Shown: piece by piece, positions 1-5,629 of the stretch
How the letters are laid out: the number at the start of each line of letters is the position of its first letter
How positions within the stretch are numbered: the first letter of the stretch is position 1
DNA from: Christiangramia sp.
Lineage (GTDB): Bacteria > Bacteroidota > Bacteroidia > Flavobacteriales > Flavobacteriaceae
DNA: 13,407 nt
Direction: 5' to 3'
Assembly: GCA_024644145.1 (NCBI GenBank)
Contig: JAHELO010000012.1
Coordinates: 1 to 13,407, forward strand
Made by a program: the position numbers and the translations under genes
Notes under the pieces: generated by a model
Told to the model about the DNA's origin: nothing
Databases searched by the model: none
What the model saw: the letters and a program-made list of their open reading frames with translations, nothing else

Positions 1-1028
1 GGATTTCCTGTGACCTATTTGAAAAGGGAGATCTTATGGATTATGAAACCGTTTTGCAATTTGGAAGACAAGCAAATGTGGTTACTTTTGAGATTGAAGG
101 GGTAAATATAAAAGCCCTTAAGCAACTGGAAGCTGAAGGAATAAAAACCTATCCTTCTGCAGATACTTTGGAGAAGATCCAGAATAAAGCAACTCAGAAA
201 CAATTCTACAAAGCAAATAATCTCCCAACCGCAGAGTTCAATTCCTTTTCAACTCTTGAAGAATTAAAATCTGCAGTTGAGAAAGGTATAGTTAAAATCC
301 CTTTTGTCTGGAAAAGCGCTACTGGTGGATATGATGGCAAAGGAGTTTCGGTCATCAAACATCAGGATGACCTCAAAAACCTGAGTGATGGACAATGTAT
401 CGCGGAGCAACTGATCCCTTTCAAAAATGAACTTGCAGTTATTGTGGCTAGAAACCCATCAGGCGATATGATGACATATCCCGTAGTAGAAATGGAATTT
501 CACCCTACGGCGAACCAGGTAGAATATGTGATCTGTCCGGCCCGAATAGAAGATAAGGTTGCCAAAAAAGCAAGAGCACTGGCTGAAAAAGTTTCAAAAG
601 CGTTTGAGCATGTAGGCCTACTGGCTGTTGAAATGTTCCAGACCGAAGATGATGAGATCCTTATCAACGAAGTAGCACCCAGGCCACATAATAGTGGACA
701 TTATAGCATAGAAGCCTCTTACACCAATCAATTTGAACAACATATTCGCGCGATCCTGGATCTTCCGTTAGGTAATACCGACAGTAAAGTAGGCGGGATA
801 ATGGTAAATTTGGTAGGTGCTGAAGATCATGAAGGAGAGGTGATCTACAAGAATATAGAAAAAATCCTAAAATTTGAAGGAGTTACTCCTCACATCTATG
901 GCAAGAGAATAACCAGGCCTTATAGAAAAATGGGACATGTTACCATAGTAAATAAAGATCTCTCAAAGGCACGACAAATTGCTCAGGAGGTTAAGAACAG
1001 TATAAAAGTAATAAGCAAAGAAAAATAG
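1..1028 (+). CDS. purK: N5-carboxyaminoimidazole ribonucleotide synthase PurK (5' end outside the window)
   Basis: PurK is a cytosolic ATP-grasp enzyme that carboxylates AIR to N5-CAIR with ATP and bicarbonate in de novo purine synthesis. The reading frame is open to the left edge: codons from position 3 read ISCDLFEKGDL before the first in-frame ATG at 36, matching the conserved GD(F/L)xDYExVLxFG region. The ATG at 36 is therefore internal, and roughly 40 N-terminal residues, including the Gly-rich start of the family, are missing. Visible hallmarks are the ATP-grasp glycine loop GGYDGKG (324-344), the hinge-type EQLIPFKNELAVIVAR segment, the metal/ATP-binding INEVAPRPHNSGHY (663-704) and the C-terminal GKRxTRPxRKMGHVT motif. 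purE follows after a 1-nt gap, so the two are almost certainly co-transcribed. The family assignment is very secure; only the start is unseen. Confidence 0.96.
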   Translation, partial: ISCDLFEKGDLMDYETVLQFGRQANVVTFEIEGVNIKALKQLEAEGIKTYPSADTLEKIQNKATQKQFYKANNLPTAEFNSFSTLEELKSAVEKGIVKIPFVWKSATGGYDGKGVSVIKHQDDLKNLSDGQCIAEQLIPFKNELAVIVARNPSGDMMTYPVVEMEFHPTANQVEYVICPARIEDKVAKKARALAEKVSKAFEHVGLLAVEMFQTEDDEILINEVAPRPHNSGHYSIEASYTNQFEQHIRAILDLPLGNTDSKVGGIMVNLVGAEDHEGEVIYKNIEKILKFEGVTPHIYGKRITRPYRKMGHVTIVNKDLSKARQIAQEVKNSIKVISKEK

Positions 1029-1029
1029 A

Positions 1030-1515
1030 ATGGGAAAAGTAGCCGTAATAATGGGTAGTACCAGCGATCTTCCGGTAATGCAGGAAGCCATCGATATTTT
1101 AAAAGGTTTTGATATTGAAGTTGAAGTAGACATTGTATCTGCTCACAGAACACCGGAAAAACTTTATGATTTCAGCAAAACTGCTCATGAAAAAGGGATA
1201 AAAGTGATTATTGCAGGTGCCGGTGGAGCAGCTCATCTTCCTGGGATGGTTGCATCAATGTCCCCCTTACCTGTTATAGGAGTACCAGTAAAATCCCGAA
1301 ATTCTATAGATGGATGGGATTCTGTACTCTCCATTTTACAAATGCCTGGTGGTGTCCCGGTAGCAACTGTTGCGTTAGATGGTGCGAAAAATGCAGGTAT
1401 ACTGGCTGCACAGATCATTGGCGCATCAGATAAATGTGTACTGGACAGAATTATAATGTACAAGGAAGGTTTAAAGCAAAAAGTGATTGAAGGCGCGAAA
1501 TCGCTTAAAAAATAG
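1030..1515 (+). CDS. purE: N5-carboxyaminoimidazole ribonucleotide mutase PurE (class I)
   Basis: PurE converts N5-CAIR made by PurK into CAIR, the next step of purine synthesis, as a cytosolic homo-octamer in this family. The 161 residues match the usual class I length. The phosphate/ribose loop MGSTSDLP is at residues 8-15, the catalytic/binding SAHRTP at 37-42 (His39, Arg40), and the glycine-rich AGAGGAAHLPGMVAS and QMPGGVPVATVA segments follow. The ATG lies 1 nt after the purK stop, within an A-rich stretch and without a strong Shine-Dalgarno sequence. Having purK adjacent supports the class I mutase rather than the class II AIR carboxylase, which works without PurK. A short G/C hairpin immediately follows the stop codon. 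Confidence 0.97.
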   Translation: MGKVAVIMGSTSDLPVMQEAIDILKGFDIEVEVDIVSAHRTPEKLYDFSKTAHEKGIKVIIAGAGGAAHLPGMVASMSPLPVIGVPVKSRNSIDGWDSVLSILQMPGGVPVATVALDGAKNAGILAAQIIGASDKCVLDRIIMYKEGLKQKVIEGAKSLKK

Positions 1516-1537
1516 AAAGGCTGCGATTGCAGCCCTT
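1516..1537 (+). terminator. Hairpin after purE, possible weak terminator
   Basis: GGCTGC (1519-1524), a GATT loop and GCAGCC (1529-1534) form a perfect 6-bp G/C stem starting 4 nt after the purE stop. Three A residues lie before it and CTT after it, so the stem can extend slightly past one bulged C. There is no real T tract afterwards. It could be a weak terminator or an mRNA 3'-end stabiliser for the purKE transcript. Confidence 0.45.
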
Positions 1538-1738
1538 CAGTAGTATACTTTGTAAATCTGTGTTATAATTTATTAACCATTCTAAATATAAAACCAGTAC
1601 TTCGTAAACTACATTTTTAATTTTATTGTAAACTTTGAGTTAATTTTCTTACTTATAAGATGGCAATTTAGTTAAAAAATTATAAATCACACATTTAAGC
1701 TAATAATTTTTACTAATAGCGTTAATCGAAAATTTTAT
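1538..1738. other. AT-rich intergenic region between purE and the M3 peptidase gene
   Basis: About 200 bases, very AT-rich, with no convincing ORF or RNA. It presumably holds the promoter of the peptidase gene. Near-matches to the Bacteroidota -7 element (TAnnTTTG) occur, such as TATACTTTG near 1543-1551 and TAAACTTTG near 1629-1637 (each one base too long), and TAATTTTT at 1704-1711. None is exact with a well-placed TTTG upstream, so no promoter is called. Confidence 0.5.
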
Positions 1739-3769
1739 ATGGATACTCAGAATATATTATTAACAGACTTTGAATATGCCCCTTTTTCCAAAATAAACAC
1801 TGAAGATTATAAGCCTGCAATTTTAAAAGCAGTAGATCTGGCAAAAGAAGAGATTGAGGCAATTACCAGGTCTAAAGAGAATCCTAATTTTCAGAATACT
1901 ATAGAGGCGCTGGAATTCTCAGGGCATAAACTGGACCGGATCACCAGCATCTTTTTCAATATCAATTCAGCGGAAACCAACGAAGAAATTCAGAAGATTG
2001 CTCAGGAAGTCTCTCCTATTCTTTCCGAATTTAAAAATGATATTATCCTGAATAAAGAACTTTTCAACAGGATTAAAACTGTCTATGAAAATAAAAGTTC
2101 ATTAGAACTGAACATAGAACAGGAGACCTTACTGGATAAAAAATTTAAAGCTTTTACCCGGAATGGAGCTAACCTTGCTGAAGATAAACAGCAGGAATTA
2201 CGGGAAATAGACAAACAGTTATCCAGGCTTTCATTACAATTTGGTGAAAACGTCCTGGCTGAAACCAACCGCTATGAACTGTTGATCACAGACGAGAACA
2301 GACTTGGCGGATTACCCGAAAGCTTTAAGGAAGAAGCAAGGTCTATTGCTGAGTCTAAAGAAAAAGATGGATGGCTTTTCACGCTGGACTACCCAAGTTA
2401 TATCCCTTTCATGAAATATGCAGAGGATAGGGATTTGAGAAAAGAATTATCTCTGGCTTTCGGCTCCAGAGGATTTCATAATGACGAACTAGATAATCAG
2501 GAAAAAGTATTAGAAATAGCGAAGCTTCGGTTTAAGAGAGCACAGCTATTAGGCTTTAAAACTCACGCCCATTTTGTATTGGAAGAGCGCATGGCGGAAA
2601 CTCCTGAGAAAGTACATTCATTTTTAAACGAAATGCTGGAAAAAGCGAAACCTGCAGCAAAAAAAGAATTTGAGGAATTAGAAAATTTTGCCAAAGAGCT
2701 TGACCAAATCGATCAATTACAAAAATGGGACGCAGCTTATTATGGTGAAAAATTAAAACAAAAATTATTCAATCTGGACGATGAGAAGCTGAAGCCTTAC
2801 TTCCAGCTAGAAAATGTGATTGATGGGGTGTTTACCATTGCCAGGAAACTATATGGCCTGAATTTCAAGCAGGTTAATAATATAGACATCTACCATCCAG
2901 ATGTAAAAACCTATAATGTCACAAATGAACATGGTGATGAGGTTGCATTATTCTATGCCGACTTCCATCCACGTTCCGGAAAAAGAGACGGAGCATGGAT
3001 GACTATATATAAACAACAGTATGTTCATAAAGACAAAAATGAAAGACCCCATATCTCAATAGTCTGTAACTTTACCAGGCCTACAAAGAAACAACCTTCA
3101 CTTCTTACATTTAATGAAGTAACAACCCTTTTTCATGAATTTGGTCACGCCCTGCATGGAATGCTAGCAGACACCACCTACCCTAGTCTATCTGGAGCAA
3201 ATGTTTATTGGGATTTTGTAGAATTGCCAAGCCAGGTGCTGGAGAACTGGTGCTATGAAAAAGATGCACTTAAGTTATTTGCAAAACATTATGAAACCGG
3301 GGAAACGATTCCTCAGGAATATATAGATAAAATTAAAGAATCAGCGAATTTCCTTGAAGGCATGGCGACTCTACGCCAATTAAGTTTTGGAATGCTAGAT
3401 CTAAGCTGGCACGCCATAGATCCTTCAAATGTAACCGATGTAAAGCGCCACGAAGCCGAAGCATTTGAACCCACTAAGTTGTATCCAGATGTGGAAACTA
3501 ACTGCATGAGTACTGCCTTCTCTCATATTTTTCAGGGAGGATATTCAGCGGGTTATTATTCATATAAATGGGCTGAAGTCCTGGATGCCGATACCTTTGA
3601 GTACTTTACCGAAAATGGCATATTCAGTAAAGATATCGCAGACAAGTTCAAAGAACATATATTATCTAAAGGAGGCACTGAACATCCAATGAAACTTTAT
3701 AAAAGATTTAGAGGCAAAGAACCAAAACCTGATGCTTTATTGCGAAGGGCCGGATTGATCTCTAAATAG
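1739..3769 (+). CDS. M3 family zinc oligopeptidase (oligopeptidase A / Dcp-like)
   Basis: This is a 676-residue metallopeptidase of family M3 (thimet oligopeptidase, PrlC/OpdA, Dcp), expected to degrade short peptides in the cytosol. The zinc site is complete: HEFGH at residues 466-470 (His466, Glu467, His470) and Glu495 in DFVELPSQ. The 25-residue gap from the second His to that Glu is the spacing seen in thimet oligopeptidase. The C-terminal substrate-binding tyrosine cluster GGYSAGYYSY is present (Tyr602, Tyr606, Tyr609). The N-terminal two thirds is helical and charged, as expected for the channel lid. The ENWCYE segment after the zinc Glu and the ending GGTEHPMKLYKRFRGKEP resemble oligopeptidase A more than Dcp, but family alone cannot decide oligopeptidase versus dipeptidyl carboxypeptidase, so no symbol is given. 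There is no signal peptide. The gene appears monocistronic. Confidence 0.93.
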   Translation: MDTQNILLTDFEYAPFSKINTEDYKPAILKAVDLAKEEIEAITRSKENPNFQNTIEALEFSGHKLDRITSIFFNINSAETNEEIQKIAQEVSPILSEFKNDIILNKELFNRIKTVYENKSSLELNIEQETLLDKKFKAFTRNGANLAEDKQQELREIDKQLSRLSLQFGENVLAETNRYELLITDENRLGGLPESFKEEARSIAESKEKDGWLFTLDYPSYIPFMKYAEDRDLRKELSLAFGSRGFHNDELDNQEKVLEIAKLRFKRAQLLGFKTHAHFVLEERMAETPEKVHSFLNEMLEKAKPAAKKEFEELENFAKELDQIDQLQKWDAAYYGEKLKQKLFNLDDEKLKPYFQLENVIDGVFTIARKLYGLNFKQVNNIDIYHPDVKTYNVTNEHGDEVALFYADFHPRSGKRDGAWMTIYKQQYVHKDKNERPHISIVCNFTRPTKKQPSLLTFNEVTTLFHEFGHALHGMLADTTYPSLSGANVYWDFVELPSQVLENWCYEKDALKLFAKHYETGETIPQEYIDKIKESANFLEGMATLRQLSFGMLDLSWHAIDPSNVTDVKRHEAEAFEPTKLYPDVETNCMSTAFSHIFQGGYSAGYYSYKWAEVLDADTFEYFTENGIFSKDIADKFKEHILSKGGTEHPMKLYKRFRGKEPKPDALLRRAGLISK

Positions 3770-3814
3770 CCCTGAGCGTTAGGCGATCTGGAAATCTTAT
3801 CTTTTCTATAACTA

Positions 3815-3841
3815 TTGCTAATCTTTCTTTTGCTATTTTTG
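3815..3841 (+). promoter_or_regulatory. Candidate Bacteroidota sigma-A promoter for the ECF sigma gene
   Basis: TATTTTTG at 3834-3841 is an exact match to the Bacteroidota -7 element TAnnTTTG. A TTG at 3815-3817 sits 16 nt upstream, slightly short of the usual 17-23 nt. Transcription would start near 3848, giving a leader of about 20 nt before the ATG at 3867. This rests on pattern match and position only. Confidence 0.45.
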
Positions 3842-3866
3842 GGTATAACCCGGTGAAACCTAGATA

Positions 3867-4418
3867 ATGTCAGCTCACACACTCGATCCTAATAAATGGG
3901 TCGACAGATATTCAGACTACCTGTTTAATTACACGATTGTTCGGGTGAATAATCGTGAGGTAGCGAATGACCTTATCTCAGAAACATTTTTAGCCGCGCT
4001 TAAATCGGCTAAATATTTTAAAGGTGAAGCAAGCGAACGAACCTGGTTGATTTCGATCTTAAAGCGAAAAATAATAGACCATTATCGCAGGATCAATTCA
4101 CGAAAAGGAAAAGCTGAAGTAAAGATAAGTTATACCGACGATTACAATGAAGGAGAATGGCTGGAAGAACAGGTAGCCGATCAATTTGACAAAACGGCTG
4201 AAGATGAAATGGAAAACAATGAACTTGGGCTGGCCATCCTGGAATGTCTGGATAGTATTAATGAAAAGCATGCTGAGATCTTTAAAAGGAAAACAATTGA
4301 TGGTGCAGATACCGAAGCAATCTGTAATGAATTTAATATCACGCCGTCTAACCTGTGGGTTATTATACATAGAGCCAGAACCGCTTTGGCTGCCTGTCTA
4401 GAAAAAAATTGGTTCTAA
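3867..4418 (+). CDS. ECF-type RNA polymerase sigma-70 family factor
   Basis: A 183-residue two-domain sigma factor. Region 2 covers about residues 11-76: the core-binding and -10-recognition helices include NDLISETFLAALKSAKYF and the region 2.3/2.4-like ERTWLISILKRKIIDHYRR. A highly acidic linker of about 40 residues (KISYTDDYNEGEWLEEQ and on) replaces region 3. Region 4 covers about 122-178 with a helix-turn-helix, DTEAICNEFNITPSNLWVIIHRAR. This arrangement is that of group IV (ECF) factors. The stop is followed 2 nt later by a small HxxxCxxC protein gene, the classical layout of an ECF sigma factor with its anti-sigma regulator. A candidate housekeeping promoter lies just upstream. I see no obvious autoregulated second promoter. 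The regulon and inducing signal cannot be read from the sequence. Confidence 0.92.
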   Translation: MSAHTLDPNKWVDRYSDYLFNYTIVRVNNREVANDLISETFLAALKSAKYFKGEASERTWLISILKRKIIDHYRRINSRKGKAEVKISYTDDYNEGEWLEEQVADQFDKTAEDEMENNELGLAILECLDSINEKHAEIFKRKTIDGADTEAICNEFNITPSNLWVIIHRARTALAACLEKNWF

Positions 4419-4420
4419 TT

Positions 4421-4687
4421 ATGAGTATAAAAAGTAAGTTTTTTTTTATTGATTGTAGCGAAGCAGCCGCTTGCTGTAATAAAGCACAATATGAAGAAGC
4501 AAATAATTTTGAAAAGGCACGCCTGATGCTTCATTTGTTATTTTGCAAAACCTGTCGCAAATTCTCGACTAAAAATTCTAAGCTTACGGGATTATTAAAA
4601 AAATCGAAAATTGAAACCTGCCCTGAGGATACCAAACACCAATGGCGGGAACAGATTAAAAAGGAATTTGCGGAAGAAAGGACTTAA
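4421..4687 (+). CDS. Small soluble HxxxCxxC zinc-binding protein, probable anti-sigma factor
   Basis: An 88-residue protein with no transmembrane segment. It contains His38-x3-Cys42-x2-Cys45 (HLLFCKTC), preceded by Cys12 and the pair Cys18-Cys19. That pattern matches the zinc-binding anti-sigma (ZAS / zf-HC2) domain, in which an upstream Cys or His completes the metal site. Its position 2 nt after an ECF sigma gene supports a cytosolic anti-sigma role, perhaps sensing oxidation or metal through the Zn-thiolate site; this is inference. The ATG at 4421 is preferred over an in-frame TTG at 4409 that would overlap the sigma gene. A run of nine T (4439-4447) encodes Phe7-Phe9 right after the start. 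The 3' end overlaps the convergent gene by 32 nt. Other roles for a small zinc-ribbon protein are possible. Confidence 0.82.
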   Translation: MSIKSKFFFIDCSEAAACCNKAQYEEANNFEKARLMLHLLFCKTCRKFSTKNSKLTGLLKKSKIETCPEDTKHQWREQIKKEFAEERT

Positions 4688-5495
4688 ACAATAAATACAC
4701 TCCCAAATAAAGCATTGGAAGCGCTTCTACCCAAAATGCTGAATAATATTTACTCTGCCTTTTCTTTGCTCCCCACAGAAAAAAACCTAATCCTAATAAC
4801 AGGATCGATAAAGCCAGAAAACCATCAGATTCAAAAGACTTTTGTAGTAATTCTATAAAAAAGATCAACACTAACAAAAAAGTGCCAAATACTTTAGTCC
4901 TGAAGACTCCAATTTTCTGCGGAATTGTACCTAAAGCCTCTTTATCGAACTCAAGATCTCTTATTTCGAAGGGTAAGGTTAAAATCACTACTAATAGTAA
5001 ACGCTGAATAAAATCCACAATTACCTCTAACCCCAGGTATTTATGTCCATTTATAAGCGGCAACAATACTGTACTCCCAGCCCATACCAAAGCAATTATA
5101 AAGATCTTGAGTCCCGGCAGACTTCTAAGATTCTTTCCATTCCGGGAGAGCGGTACAGCATAGAAAAGGGTAAACAAACCCAAAATCCCCGCTGCCAGAA
5201 GCACTGTACTATTTAATTTAAAAACATAGAATAGCAGGGCTAGAAAACTCATCAGAGAAAATATCTGGATAACCCGAAGGTTGGTTGCCAAACTTAAATG
5301 ATGAAGTTTGGCGATTCCGGCATATTTCACAAAATTATAACCAGTTACAGACGCAAAAAAGGTGAATACAAGCAGATTAAGATCAACATCCATATCATAC
5401 TCCAGGTAAGTAACAAGACTTAAAGCGACCACCGCAAAAGAGACATGAATACTGCTGTTGATGTATAGTTCAAAAGCATTTTTCAGATACTTCAT
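4656..5495 (-). CDS. UbiA-superfamily-like polytopic membrane protein
   Basis: A 279-residue, very hydrophobic protein with about nine predicted membrane helices (approximately residues 15-32, 38-60, 76-93, 96-116, 128-148, 156-176, 202-218, 224-243 and 254-272). This is the topology of UbiA-type intramembrane prenyltransferases. After helix 6, LPFEIRDLEFD (174-184) carries a D180-x3-D184 pair followed by LGTIPQKIG, resembling the second Asp motif. The expected first motif (NxxxD or richer) is degenerate: GYNFVKYAG (52-60) has Asn54 but Tyr58 where Asp is expected. It may be a divergent or inactive family member, so prenyl transfer is not assured. The gene is divergent from gcvP and converges on and overlaps the small HxxxCxxC gene. 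The start MKYLKNAFEL is natural for the family's cytosolic N-terminus. Confidence 0.75.
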   Translation of the reverse strand: MKYLKNAFELYINSSIHVSFAVVALSLVTYLEYDMDVDLNLLVFTFFASVTGYNFVKYAGIAKLHHLSLATNLRVIQIFSLMSFLALLFYVFKLNSTVLLAAGILGLFTLFYAVPLSRNGKNLRSLPGLKIFIIALVWAGSTVLLPLINGHKYLGLEVIVDFIQRLLLVVILTLPFEIRDLEFDKEALGTIPQKIGVFRTKVFGTFLLVLIFFIELLQKSFESDGFLALSILLLGLGFFLWGAKKRQSKYYSAFWVEALPMLYLGVYLLFKSFLPQIPF

Positions 5496-5499
5496 TTTA

Positions 5500-5528
5500 C
5501 GAAATTACACATTAATTTCAACTGCAAA
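5500..5528 (-). promoter_or_regulatory. Candidate promoter for the UbiA-like gene
   Basis: Read on the minus strand, TTTG (5528-5525), a 17-nt spacer and TAATTTCG (5507-5500) resemble TTTG-N17-23-TAnnTTTG with one mismatch in the -7 element. The element ends only 4 nt before the ATG (5495), so the transcript would be leaderless or nearly so. This is tentative. Confidence 0.33.
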
Positions 5529-5592
5529 ATTTCACCTGAAAATCTTAACAACTGTATCCAACTAAAGGCTAAAAAATTAGGATGAATTTATG

Positions 5593-5600
5593 TATTTTCG
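5593..5600 (+). promoter_or_regulatory. Candidate -7 element of the gcvP promoter
   Basis: TATTTTCG at 5593-5600 is one base from TAnnTTTG and is followed by CTGCACG. Transcription would start near 5606, leaving a leader of about 24 nt before the ATG at 5630. No good TTTG is seen at the expected upstream distance. If real, it excludes the upstream in-frame ATG at 5582 as the start of gcvP. Confidence 0.35.
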
Positions 5601-5629
5601 CTGCACGAAAAACACAACTATTTATTTTA

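Noticed and set aside
36..38. ATG at 36 as the start of purK
   Set aside because: Upstream in-frame codons from position 3 continue the conserved PurK sequence (ISCDLFEKGDL), so the gene extends beyond the left edge.
1233..1463. Minus-strand ORF inside purE and other long open frames opposite gcvP, pafA and the M3 gene
   Set aside because: They lie fully within well-recognised genes, have no family-like features and follow the codon pattern of the opposite strand.
3769..3784. Small stem after the M3 peptidase stop (GCCCT...AGGC)
   Set aside because: Only about four pairs with a bulge and no T tract; not convincing as a terminator.
4409..4420. TTG start giving a 4-codon N-terminal extension (MVLI) to the small HxxxCxxC protein
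   Set aside because: It would overlap the sigma stop; the ATG at 4421 is 2 nt after the stop and is a normal start.
4710..4741. Interrupted inverted repeat AGCATTGG...CCAAAATGCT as terminator of the sigma operon
   Set aside because: The arms are imperfect, the following sequence is not T-rich, and the region is coding on the minus strand; support is too weak.
5496..5629. Glycine riboswitch upstream of gcvP
   Set aside because: The space to the divergent gene is only about 130 nt and shows no G-rich conserved core or paired aptamer structure; a simple promoter explains it.
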